64,000 nucleotides of DNA. It comes from Symsagittifera roscoffensis. Its lineage: Eukaryota; Xenacoelomorpha; Acoela; Convolutidae. The translations under genes and the position numbers were made by a program. The notes beneath the pieces are model-generated. The model had not been told where the DNA came from. It saw nothing but the letters and a program-made list of their open reading frames with translations, and searched no databases. Below, piece after piece: positions 11,355 to 21,375 of this stretch. Each line of letters opens with the position of its first letter. Positions within the stretch are counted from its first letter, which is position 1. The stretch is from assembly GCF_963678635.1 (NCBI RefSeq), contig NC_087065.1:77105786-77169785 (forward strand), in the 5' to 3' direction.

Positions 11355-14300
11355 CAGGGGCGGATCTAGTGTTTTCTCGAGGGGGTGGGGCGGATCTAGT
11401 GTTTTCTCGAGGGGGTGGGGCGGATCTAGTGTTTTCTCGAGGGGGTGGGGCGGATCTAGTGTTTTCTCGAGGGGGTGGGGCGGATCTAGTGTTTTCTCGA
11501 GGGGGTGGGGCGGATCTAGTGTTTTCTCGAGGGGGTGGGGCGGATCTAGTGTTTTCTCGAGGGGGTGGGGCGGATCTAGTGTTTTCTCGAGGGGGTGGGG
11601 CGGATCTAGTGTTTTCTCGAGGGGGTGGGGCGGATCTAGTGTTTTCTCGAGGGGGTGGGGCGGATCTAGTGTTTTCTCGAGGGGGTGGGGCGGATCTAGT
11701 GTTTTCTCGAGGGGGTGGGGCGGATCTAGTGTTTTCTCGAGGGGGTGGGGCGGATCTAGTGTTTTCTCGAGGGGGTGGGGCGGATCTAGTGTTTTCTCGA
11801 GGGGGTGGGGCGGATCTAGTGTTTTCTCGAGGGGGTGGGGCGGATCTAGTGTTTTCTCGAGGGGGTGGGGCGGATCTAGTGTTTTCTCGAGGGGGTGGGG
11901 CGGATCTAGTGTTTTCTCGAGGGGGTGGGGCGGATCTAGTGTTTTCTCGAGGGGGTGGGGCGGATCTAGTGTTTTCTCGAGGGGGTGGGGCGGATCTAGT
12001 GTTTTCTCGAGGGGGTGGGGCGGATCTAGTGTTTTCTCGAGGGGGTGGGGCGGATCTAGTGTTTTCTCGAGGGGGTGGGGCGGATCTAGTGTTTTCTCGA
12101 GGGGGTGGGGCGGATCTAGTGTTTTCTCGAGGGGGTGGGGCGGATCTAGTGTTTTCTCGAGGGGGTGGGGCGGATCTAGTGTTTTCTCGAGGGGGTGGGG
12201 CGGATCTAGTGTTTTCTCGAGGGGGTGGGGCGGATCTAGTGTTTTCTCGAGGGGGTGGGGCGGATCTAGTGTTTTCTCGAGGGGGTGGGGCGGATCTAGT
12301 GTTTTCTCGAGGGGGTGGGGCGGATCTAGTGTTTTCTCGAGGGGGTGGGGCGGATCTAGTGTTTTCTCGAGGGGGTGGGGCGGATCTAGTGTTTTCTCGA
12401 GGGGGTGGGGCGGATCTAGTGTTTTCTCGAGGGGGTGGGGCGGATCTAGTGTTTTCTCGAGGGGGTGGGGCGGATCTAGTGTTTTCTCGAGGGGGTGGGG
12501 CGGATCTAGTGTTTTCTCGAGGGGGTGGGGCGGATCTAGTGTTTTCTCGAGGGGGTGGGGCGGATCTAGTGTTTTCTCGAGGGGGTGGGGCGGATCTAGT
12601 GTTTTCTCGAGGGGGTGGGGCGGATCTAGTGTTTTCTCGAGGGGGTGGGGCGGATCTAGTGTTTTCTCGAGGGGGTGGGGCGGATCTAGTGTTTTCTCGA
12701 GGGGGTGGGGCGGATCTAGTGTTTTCTCGAGGGGGTGGGGCGGATCTAGTGTTTTCTCGAGGGGGTGGGGCGGATCTAGTGTTTTCTCGAGGGGGTGGGG
12801 CGGATCTAGTGTTTTCTCGAGGGGGTGGGGCGGATCTAGTGTTTTCTCGAGGGGGTGGGGCGGATCTAGTGTTTTCTCGAGGGGGTGGGGCGGATCTAGT
12901 GTTTTCTCGAGGGGGTGGGGCGGATCTAGTGTTTTCTCGAGGGGGTGGGGCGGATCTAGTGTTTTCTCGAGGGGGTGGGGCGGATCTAGTGTTTTCTCGA
13001 GGGGGTGGGGCGGATCTAGTGTTTTCTCGAGGGGGTGGGGCGGATCTAGTGTTTTCTCGAGGGGGTGGGGCGGATCTAGTGTTTTCTCGAGGGGGTGGGG
13101 CGGATCTAGTGTTTTCTCGAGGGGGTGGGGCGGATCTAGTGTTTTCTCGAGGGGGTGGGGCGGATCTAGTGTTTTCTCGAGGGGGTGGGGCGGATCTAGT
13201 GTTTTCTCGAGGGGGTGGGGCGGATCTAGTGTTTTCTCGAGGGGGTGGGGCGGATCTAGTGTTTTCTCGAGGGGGTGGGGCGGATCTAGTGTTTTCTCGA
13301 GGGGGTGGGGCGGATCTAGTGTTTTCTCGAGGGGGTGGGGCGGATCTAGTGTTTTCTCGAGGGGGTGGGGCGGATCTAGTGTTTTCTCGAGGGGGTGGGG
13401 CGGATCTAGTGTTTTCTCGAGGGGGTGGGGCGGATCTAGTGTTTTCTCGAGGGGGTGGGGCGGATCTAGTGTTTTCTCGAGGGGGTGGGGCGGATCTAGT
13501 GTTTTCTCGAGGGGGTGGGGCGGATCTAGTGTTTTCTCGAGGGGGTGGGGCGGATCTAGTGTTTTCTCGAGGGGGTGGGGCGGATCTAGTGTTTTCTCGA
13601 GGGGGTGGGGCGGATCTAGTGTTTTCTCGAGGGGGTGGGGCGGATCTAGTGTTTTCTCGAGGGGGTGGGGCGGATCTAGTGTTTTCTCGAGGGGGTGGGG
13701 CGGATCTAGTGTTTTCTCGAGGGGGTGGGGCGGATCTAGTGTTTTCTCGAGGGGGTGGGGCGGATCTAGTGTTTTCTCGAGGGGGTGGGGCGGATCTAGT
13801 GTTTTCTCGAGGGGGTGGGGCGGATCTAGTGTTTTCTCGAGGGGGTGGGGCGGATCTAGTGTTTTCTCGAGGGGGTGGGGCGGATCTAGTGTTTTCTCGA
13901 GGGGGTGGGGCGGATCTAGTGTTTTCTCGAGGGGGTGGGGCGGATCTAGTGTTTTCTCGAGGGGGTGGGGCGGATCTAGTGTTTTCTCGAGGGGGTGGGG
14001 CGGATCTAGTGTTTTCTCGAGGGGGTGGGGCGGATCTAGTGTTTTCTCGAGGGGGTGGGGCGGATCTAGTGTTTTCTCGAGGGGGTGGGGCGGATCTAGT
14101 GTTTTCTCGAGGGGGTGGGGCGGATCTAGTGTTTTCTCGAGGGGGTGGGGCGGATCTAGTGTTTTCTCGAGGGGGTGGGGCGGATCTAGTGTTTTCTCGA
14201 GGGGGTGGGGCGGATCTAGTGTTTTCTCGAGGGGGTGGGGCGGATCTAGTGTTTTCTCGAGGGGGTGGGGCGGATCTAGTGTTTTCTCGAGGGGGTGGGG

Positions 14301-14450
14301 CGGATCTAGTGTTTTCTCGAGGGGGTGGGGCGGATCTAGTTAAAAAGAACTTCGTAAATGTGTACCAAAGGGGGGCCCTTTGGGTCGACATGGCGTCGAA
14401 GAATTAAAGGGAATTGAACACCCTCCCGCCCCTCTCTTAATCAGCCCCTG
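11355..14450. mobile_element. hAT-type non-autonomous element filled with a 99-copy minisatellite
   Basis: The left end CAGGGGCGGATCTAG and right end (reverse complement CAGGGGCTGATTAAGAG) form imperfect terminal inverted repeats of hAT type. Perfect 8-bp target duplications GGTCGGGG lie at 11347-11354 and 14451-14458. The right 110 bp (from 14341) match the family's other members around the 'ccaaagggggg...ctttgggtcgacatgg' block. Between the ends lies only the tandem array. No transposase is encoded. It sits in the 5.8 kb intron between myosin exons 5 and 6. Confidence 0.88.
11371..14340. repeat. 30-bp minisatellite, 99 identical copies
   Basis: The 30-bp unit runs gttttctcgaggg, ggtgggg, cggatctagt, and I count 99 consecutive copies with no variant seen. 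A partial unit (cggatctagt) precedes at 11361. Each unit carries a CTCGAG hexamer and a G5TG4 run, so the G-rich strand has strong G-quadruplex potential. Because 30 is divisible by 3 and two frames lack stops, open frames of over 1000 codons exist on both strands (VFSRGGGADL or TRSAPPPREN repeated). I regard these as consequences of the repeat, not genes. Confidence 0.97.
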
Positions 14451-14655
14451 GGTCGGGGCGGGATATGGATATGACTGATCGCAATTTATGTGACAAGGAA
14501 TTTCGTTTACTTGTTGATAGCTTAGTTTCTCAGTTTTTGAGAGAAAAGCTATCACAATATGCTAGTCGAGCGGTTTTTTCCCGTCAGCTCATTGACTCTT
14601 TCAAATGTGTGTTGGCTATGATTTGAATGGTTTGCTTTTTCTACATACATACATG

Positions 14656-15055
14656 CAGGGGCGGATTTAGGGGGGGGGGGGGTGGTACGCTCCTCCCCTT
14701 AGGGATTCGACCCCCTGCCGACCCAAAGGGTCCCCCTTAGAATTGGATCCCCCTTAAAATAGGTACTATTTTGATTGAGATATCCTTTTTTGGCTGACCC
14801 TAAAAATTTTTCTAAAGGCAATATATTCTAATTTTGAGCTCGCGCCGAAATAACGCGATTTTTATTGGTCACTTTTTTGCAAAAAGTGCCCGAAAACGCC
14901 TTTTTTGGTCTGTTTTTCATAATTTGCATGCGGCGCAGAAAGTTTTGTCAAAATAGGGTCTTTATAGTGATTTGGGAGAGCTTAGAAAATCAATTTCTTC
15001 GACCTAAAAAAAATTCGACAAAGTTATCGACCTTTTTTTGAATCCCCACACCCCC
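14656..15055 (-). mobile_element. hAT-type MITE of the same family, opposite orientation, one end lost
   Basis: It begins CAGGGGCGGATTTAGG plus a G-run at 14656. The following blocks (ttagggattcgaccc, cccaaagggtccccc, 'gatatccttttttggctgac', 'cgcgccgaaataacgcgat', 'aaaacgccttttttggtc', 'gggagagcttagaaaatcaa') are the reverse complement of the interiors at 52240-52590 and 62060-62420. The right terminus is eroded near 15040-15055, and I find no clear target duplication. It carries no minisatellite. Confidence 0.7.
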
Positions 15056-15069
15056 GTGTTTAAAGAGGG

Positions 15070-15190
15070 CTGAGGTGATGTAATTTGTAATACAGCGTTT
15101 TGAAAGACTGTTAGGTCAATTTTAATCGAACTTATTAACATTTCTCCAACTGTCAGTTGGCTATGGTTTTGTTTTGTTTTGGATTTGCAG
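15070..15190 (+). repeat. Intron repeat 3' block ending at the exon 6 acceptor
   Basis: 'aacatttctccaactgtcag', then ttggctatggttttg and a T/G-rich tract ending ttgcag (AG 15189-15190), is the conserved 3' part of the intron repeat family (…actctttccaactgt..gttggctatg). This is the second case in which that block directly precedes an exon of the gene. Confidence 0.5.
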
Positions 15191-15237
15191 AGACGAAGAC
15201 TACGGTTCAGCAGCTGCGGAGTTCTCATCGACTGCAG
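15191..15237 (+). CDS. Myosin XVIII-like tail, exon 6 (short acidic exon)
   Basis: This 47-bp exon lies between a strong acceptor (tggatttgcag) and donor g|gtactt. It accepts phase 2 from exon 5 (completing a Glu codon), then reads DEDYGSAAAEFSSTA and leaves phase 1. The exact phase fit, acidic/Ser composition and good splice signals support a real exon despite its size. No later exon or stop codon of the gene is recognised, so the C-terminus lies beyond a long intron or outside the window. Confidence 0.55.
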
Positions 15238-16339
15238 GTACTTAGAACAACAACAGAGGCGAACAGTTCCGAATCTCTCAAAAATGTGACTTAAAACTTA
15301 GATGGTCACCAGGAGTAAAATAAGCAATCATCAAGCTTTCAAACAATTTCTCTACATGGTGTGAATCGATTAAATACTTGCCTTTTTACTTTCTTGTAAT
15401 TGCTAAATGCTGTTAAATCGTATCATTTTTTATGATAAATTATATTCTATTTTGTTCGAATTTCTTTGTTGTTTATAGATAATCATTTGTAGCTTAATGT
15501 CACAAAATTTAATAAGTTTGAAAAACAAATTCTAACATGCGGTTTTTCTTATTACTAAGACTTTGCTGCGAAACCTATAAATTGGGGGCAGTTTAGCTGG
15601 ATCATTAAGAGTCAGTGAACGCAGTCCAGACTCTTATATAGCTCGCGATGATTTTCCATAAAATTGACTTATTGATCCAGTTTTCTCAAATTGAGTTAAT
15701 TTTAGCGAACAAGTTACAATCATCAATTGTTCTCTCAAAGTTCAAAGATTTTTAAGGCCATATTATTTAAACTTGCGTTCATTGACTCTTTTCGAACTAT
15801 ATGTTAGTTAATAAAAAATCTTACAATTTTGCTCATAGTTTAGAGGCTATGCGCTTCTAAATTTCTCTTGGGCTACATGGGTTTTCTATGATGTAATTTG
15901 CTATGCAGTTCACCCTGAATTATAGCAAAAAATGCAAATTTCGTGTCCAAATTTCGCAAAAATATACCATATTAATTCTGGTAAAATTTTGAGCAATTTT
16001 AAGCCTTATCTATTTCGTTAATGAACCCATTCTTTTAAAAATGCATTGAAAATAGCCATTGTTTTTTAATTTGTCGGTAAGTTTAAATCAGCACTGTAGG
16101 TTAGTTTCTAGTTCTACTACCTGATTTCAATTATTATGAGCTATGTTGGTTGAAGTAAAGCGCATTCACTGCCGCCCGTCCAATTTTATGGAGGCATTTA
16201 TAAAAGTAGCAATAATTAATAGCCGAAGGTGAAGTGGTATAGTAATTCTGGAATCAGTAGTAGCAGATTCTGGAATCAAACACAACTTTACCGAGGCTTT
16301 TTTGATTGATTATTTCAATTCTAGACTGATTTTTCAAGT

Positions 16340-16830
16340 TAATTAAGAGTAGACGAACGTAGTTCAGACTGTTTTATAGGTCGCGATAATTTGCTTTGGT
16401 TCTTCATTTTTTTAAAAGGAAAAGTCTGAAAATTTATTCTGGCTCAAATTTACTTTCTGCGGTTTGACTTTTGTCTTTTGATTTCTTTTCAAATTCAGTG
16501 CATTTCCATTGTTAAAAGGAAGGCGAACTCCAGCATTGAACAGCAAAAGTGTAGAGATCACGAAAAACGTGATCGGCTTCTAATTTCGAAAAGGAATTTC
16601 ATGATCAAATTTCCATCGAAACAAAACTTTTACCTTATTAATCCAGTGTTTTCAAGTTAGGTTAATTTTGTCAAAGAAGTGTCAATCATAAATTTTTCTA
16701 GAAACTCGAAGAGTTTTAAGGACGTCTATTTTTTTCTTGGAAAATCCAAAACTAGTTTTTTTTCAAATTACAAGTAAGTGTTTTTTGTTTACTTGCAATC
16801 TTTGATTCTTTACTACTTGTCTGCTGGTCT
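16340..16830 (+). repeat. Reference copy of the intron repeat family
   Basis: Ordered blocks are: 'gttcagactgttttataggt'-cgcgat; 'aaaggaaaagtctgaaaatt'; 'tgcggtttgacttttg'; cattgaacagcaaaagtg; 'cacgaaaaacgtgatcg'; ttattaatccagtgttttca; gtgtcaatcataaatttttc; tttgtttacttgcaatc. The same blocks in the same order and strand occur at about 775-1115, 5260-5560, 6350-6700, 7400-7640, 8030-8290, 9600-9740, 10555-10830, 15610-15810, 17160-17370, 17985-18200, 18285-18615 and, outside the gene, 41635-41930. There is no coding capacity and no LTR or TIR that I can define. Confidence 0.75.
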
Positions 16831-17397
16831 GTTTGTTTATGGGTTTGCATATTTCCACTGAAGCTTGAACGTAAATTTTTTTAACCAAGTGCAGCTCACG
16901 TCACGCTCTTATAGAGCTAAAGTGGAAATGCTTTTGGATTCGTAGGTTGGAATGCTTACACATACGAGCTAGTGAGCGTATTTTTTTAGTATGACTGCTT
17001 TTTTTCCAAGCTAACTCGCGAATAAAACGGCTCATTTGGTGGATTTTTTGCTATGATCACGATCTGTAGCTTAAAAACTTTCAAAGCAGTTGTTTTCAGA
17101 CTTTCAAAGTTTGTTTTTAATTGGAGTCTTAGTTCTAATTTTTCTTTTTGAGAGTCAATGAAGGTAGGTCAAAATCTTATATAGATTGCGATGATTTATT
17201 TCTCTTTTTTTTTTCAGGAGAACTTTCAAAAGTAAATAAGGCTCGAATGTTCTTTTCGCGATTTGACTTTTTTTTTAAGTTCGGTTGAATTCATTTGTTA
17301 AAAGAACGTCCAAATCCACTATCGAACAGCGAAAACGTGGAGGTCACGAAAAACTTGATCGACTTCTAGTTTCATAATTGGAGCTTAATCTTTAGCC

Positions 17398-17475
17398 TTG
17401 CAATAAGCAAGGGTATTGTATTCAGGTAAAAGACTTTTTTCCCGTGAACAACTTTGTTCACAGGACCCATTTCAT
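17398..17475 (+). repeat. Dispersed repeat shared with 42160-42248
   Basis: Shared blocks are 'caataagcaa'/'gataagcaa', caggtaaaagact, and a short perfect palindrome gtgaacaa-ct-ttgttcac followed by agg/aga and catttcat. It is short and non-coding. The second copy, at 42160-42248, is in the same orientation. Confidence 0.6.
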
Positions 17476-17882
17476 ATATCTGGACTCCTTCATCTTTTGA
17501 CATGCTCAACTTTTTGAAATTTCAAAAAAAAATCTATAGTTTAAGCAGTATTTAAGTAAAGCCCGTTTTAGGTTGTAGTTTTTTTTCAAATTTCAAAACA
17601 AAATTAGGCAATTTTTTTCGGGTTGGTGGTTTTCGTTCTTGTTTCTGTTGTTTCGTTTTCCATTTGATTTGAAACGCCCTTTGTCTTACTTTCTAGAGCT
17701 TGTTTTTTGTCCCAGTTTTTTTACTGCAACTGAAATTTCAGTAGTTTGTAAATTTACCAACTCCGATAATGGGTATCATTCATTATCTTTTTGTTTCTTT
17801 TTTAAATATTCAAACAGTTTCAGTTTATGTTGTATCGGCTCAGTCAACTTTTATTGCATCTTTTCTTATTTTTTGAGATATT

Positions 17883-17918
17883 TTATCAAGTAATTTCCAA
17901 GTAGAAATTACTTGATAA
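17883..17918. repeat. Perfect 15-bp stem hairpin
   Basis: TTATCAAGTAATTTC (17883-17897), a 6-nt loop, and GAAATTACTTGATAA (17904-17918) form a perfect inverted repeat in AT-rich DNA. No T-run or other RNA-gene sign accompanies it. Confidence 0.85.
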
Positions 17919-18554
17919 TTTTTCAGAATAATTTTTGCATCACTAGTGTTGCAAAGCTCCGCTTCGCCTCTGTGTCACATTTCCCAGCCAAACAAAAATT
18001 TTACTCATCCAATTTTACTTCAAATGGGTTAATTTTATTAAACAAAAAATACAGATCAATCATAAATTGTTCTAGAAAATTGAAGAGCTTCATAACCATC
18101 TATTTTTTGGCAAAAGTTAGGATTCATTCGATTAGCAAGCCACTATTTTTTGTTTACTTGCGTTCATCGATTTTTTCCAACTGTTTGTTGGCTATGATTT
18201 TTTATAGATCTGTTTTTTATAGATCTTTTTTTAAAGGCTAGCAAAATAAAAAAAACAATTGATTTTTTAATTTGAAATTACTTTGAAGCGTCAATGAACA
18301 TAGTGAACACTTTTAAATAGATTGTCTTGATTTGATAACGTTTTTTCTCACGCTAAAGTCTTCAAAATTTGTCCACGCAAGAACTTTTTCTTCGCGGTTT
18401 GACTTTCCATTTTTTCAATTGAAATTCTTTTGCTGAAATGGACTCTAAATAGGCTTTCAACATAATCAAAAATGGTTGAAAATGTGAATTATTCCTAATT
18501 TCCAAATTGGATTTTTGTTTGTAAAATACCAGGGTAATAGGAAAAAATGATAGA

Positions 18555-18947
18555 CTGATCCAGTTTTCTTAAATTGGGTTGCATTTATGAAAAAAGAGTC
18601 AATCATATAATGATCATAATAAACATCTTCAAGGTCCTTAATTTCAAGCTAAAAAGAGTAAAATGATTTCCATTAGTACAGAAAATTTTTGATTAATTTT
18701 TTTTAAAAAAAAGTCTTAGAAAATTCGAATAGCTCCAGAATAACGTCCCACATGTTAATTCTGGAATTACTCGAATTTTCTAGGACTTTTTCTTGTTAAA
18801 AAAATTAAACGAAAAAAATACCTGTACTAATGGAAATCATTTTACTCTTTTTAACTTTAAATTCAGGACCTTGAAGATGTTTATAATGATCATTATATGA
18901 TTGACTCTTTTTTCATAAATGCAACCCAATTTAAGAAAATGGATCAG
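18555..18947. repeat. 393-bp near-perfect palindrome (arms about 190 bp)
   Basis: The left arm 18555-18745 and right arm 18757-18947 are reverse complements with few mismatches. For example 'ctgatccagttttctt' pairs with 'aagaaaatggatcag', 'cattagtacag' with 'ctgtactaatg', and 'caaggtcctt'/'aggaccttg' near the middle of the arms. Only about 11 bp (around aacgtcccaca) separate them. The left arm begins inside the 3' part of an intron repeat copy (18285-18615), so this repeat was duplicated in inverted form. Confidence 0.9.
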
Positions 18948-18952
18948 TTTTC

Positions 18953-19060
18953 CACTTGTGAATGCACTTAGTTATATTAGCACCTGTTATGTTAGCACAC
19001 TTAGTTATATTAGCACCTAACGTCCCACTTGTGAATGCACTTGGTTATATTAGCACTTTA
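18953..19060 (+). repeat. Short direct repeats next to the palindrome
   Basis: 'cacttgtgaatgcactt' occurs twice (about 18953 and 19027) and 'gttatattagcac' three times. The phrase aacgtcccac also appears at the palindrome's centre and again at 19019, suggesting local template-switching. Confidence 0.75.
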
Positions 19061-19825
19061 AAAAAATTTTCAAAAGAATTGAGTGTTATTTTCAAGGTAC
19101 ACTATAAAAAGTGTCAAGGTCTAGCAAACGAGAGTTGACTTTTTCTCGTAAAGAAACTTTCTAAATCAGTAAGAGTCAGTCTGATTTACTATAGAACGTT
19201 GCTAGGTTTGTGAAGCTATTCGCACAATGATGTAGTGTCAGACTTAATTTTAGCTCCAAATGGCGACCAGGACCTGGTTTTTTGCAAACTCAAAAAGTGT
19301 CTTGAATCAATTATTATTTTTTTACTATTGTGTGTCTGCTTGTTTCTAGAATTGCAGGTTCTACTGTAAATTCGACTTTTTGGAAAGTCGCTCTGAACAG
19401 AATTACATTTCGGTTATAGAGGTCAACAATTGTGCGCTACAAAAGTGTAATGGCACAGGCGAGTGATTAGTAGGCGAAGGTGGACGAAGAGGTTTTGTAG
19501 AATAAGATATTTTGTTGAACTGAAGCAAAATTTAAAAATTTTTCATAAAACTTAAGAATTTCTGAGAAAACTACTGCTATTTTTCACAAACTTGATTGAG
19601 TATCTTTATTTAGACTTGAAAACAAAAAAGTAGCGAAATAGAGCAACTAAATGAAAATCGAGCAATAAATAGATAAAAATCGAGCAAAGTTAACGAAATA
19701 GATAAAACGTCGAGCAATCTTGATGAGAAAAAAGACTAGAAGTTGATGTGTAATGACTTCTTATAAAAAATCTAAGAGTTAATGTGTAGATACTAATGTT
19801 TAGAAGAGTCCAAAAAATAATGAGT

Positions 19826-19970
19826 TTTGACGTTACTTTCACTATGGAATTATTCAACAACTTTCAATGTTCTATAGAAGTTGAAAGGTAGTGACGTAAA
19901 TTTTCTCTATGGGTTTATTCAACAACTTATGATGTTCTATAAAAGTTAAGGCGTAGTGACGTCTTTTTCT
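19826..19970 (+). repeat. Two degenerate tandem copies of about 70 bp
   Basis: Each copy has the order gacgt…, ttattcaacaactt, atgttctata(g/a)aagtt, gtagtgacgt. A third partial copy may follow to 20010. There is no coding capacity. Confidence 0.65.
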
Positions 19971-20869
19971 TTGGTTGTGATTCTACAATTTTCAAGGTTT
20001 CATGAAAAGTAAGTGGTTGAAATTTATTGTTTTGTTTAATTTAGAAACAAAATTTCAAAATACTGGAAAATTTCAAAATACGCCATCTAAATCTGTCCAG
20101 AAGCTTGCATCTACCCAGACTCTTGGATCAATTTTTTTTCAAAAAGGATTCAAAAAAATTAAAACTCAAAGCATGACTTTGATTTGTTGAAAGTTTTTGA
20201 TTGTTTCATTGATGATTTTGGTTCTGTAATTAATGAGTGTGTCAATTTTTCTATTATATAATTGTACACTGGTTTATGAAAAATATAACAAAGTTAATTT
20301 AAACTCAGCATAAACAGTTTTAATATATGAAGTAATGTAATTTTTAACGCGTGTGCCAAAAATGTCTCAGAGTTTTTTGCAAAAGGCAAATTTTAATTTA
20401 AATTTTTTGAACTAAAAGGCAAACTGTTAATTTAATTTTTTATAAAGTTCAAAAAGTGACAAAAATGTTCGTAAGATGCAATTTTTTGTGCTTTTTTAAA
20501 AAATGGCAAAAACCTAACATTTTTTCCTATGAAGAGCGAAAAATGCCAAAACTTATTATTTAAAAAAAAAGATTTATAATTGTGCAAAAATTTTTAGTGT
20601 TTTTTTTTCTAAAATTTGTGCAAAAATTGATGGTGAAAAAAGAGATGAGAACAAGTGTGCTTTTTTAACAAGTGTGCTTTTTTTCTCACTGATTAAACTT
20701 GTAATCTGTTTGTTTTTTCAATCAATTGAAATGTTTTGCCCTAAACTTCTCATCTGTTTTCATACTTAAGAAGAATGTGAACAAATAAATTAAATATAAG
20801 TTTTGAAAAAAAAACTTTGAACAACAATTATTTATAAAAATTTTAATAAAAAAAACTGTCGAGCAGCAG

Positions 20870-21375
20870 AAGAGTTCTCTAGAGAACTCGGAAGTTGTTG
20901 AGGTTCCATCACTAGTGGTTGTTGTGGTGGGGCGTTTGAGGCGTCAATTTTACTAAGAAGCCCTCGTCTTTGTCATTTCTGATGGGGTTTTTATCTCCTC
21001 CCAAAGAAAAAGAAAGTTATGGACTGGTTGAGCCGCATATCTAGATTCAGGAATCTCGGGATAGTTCATTTCAACCTACTCAGACACTTTCTCCGTCATT
21101 TGCATTGATCCAAATTGGTTCTCTGTCATGAGAACTTGCATTATATGATGCTCGTTGAAATACCTTTGCACCACTTCCACCATGTGCCAGACTTGGATTG
21201 GGATGTCCATTCCTGCCAAAAAAATCCCAGAGACTGTTTCTCGCATTCGGATTTGATCTAGATCAGTCGAAAGTTCTACATAAGATTGCTCTTTGCACTG
21301 AGAAAATTTTTTTGTGCTATATAAGGAAAAAAGACTGAGTGAAAACAAGTTGTTTGAATGATATAGAGTTGACAA
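20870..21375 (-). pseudogene. Decayed coding sequence of unknown origin
   Basis: On the - strand a 99-codon frame (21375 to 21076) has mixed, non-repetitive composition (IPIQVWHMVEVVQRYFNEHH, then MTENQFGSMQMTEKVSE). After its TAG the same frame stays open through NYPEIPESRYAAQPVHNF. With a shift it then continues into a Pro/Gln-rich part (SNAPPQQPLVMEPQQLPS) ending near 20870. At least one stop and one frameshift separate the parts. Local base composition is richer in GC than the surroundings. I do not recognise the family; a transposon ORF remnant is likely, and unrecognised splicing of a - strand host gene is the alternative. Confidence 0.4.

Larger units (their letters stand above)
15238..20869. 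other. Repeat-rich non-coding DNA (intron or 3' flank)
   Basis: No supported gene is seen. The stretch holds several copies of the intron repeat family (best at 16340-16830; others about 15610-15810, 17160-17370, 17985-18200, 18285-18615), a large palindrome at 18555-18947, short direct repeats at 18953-19060, and repeated 'aaaatcgagcaa' motifs at 19650-19720. Open frames such as 17639-17893 and 17912-18241 are low-complexity Phe/Ser/Lys translations of AT-rich DNA. Confidence 0.6.

Noticed and set aside
11371-14340. CRISPR array
   Set aside because: The 30-bp repeats are contiguous with no spacers, the context is a eukaryotic intron, and the ends are transposon termini.
11299-14407. Two giant open frames (1030 and 1012 codons) as protein-coding genes
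   Set aside because: They exist only because a 30-bp unit without stops is repeated 99 times. The same DNA is open on both strands, and the flanks add no domain.
17639-18241. Phe/Ser-rich open frames as small membrane proteins
   Set aside because: The translation reflects T-rich intron repeats. Copies of the same repeat elsewhere do not keep the frame.
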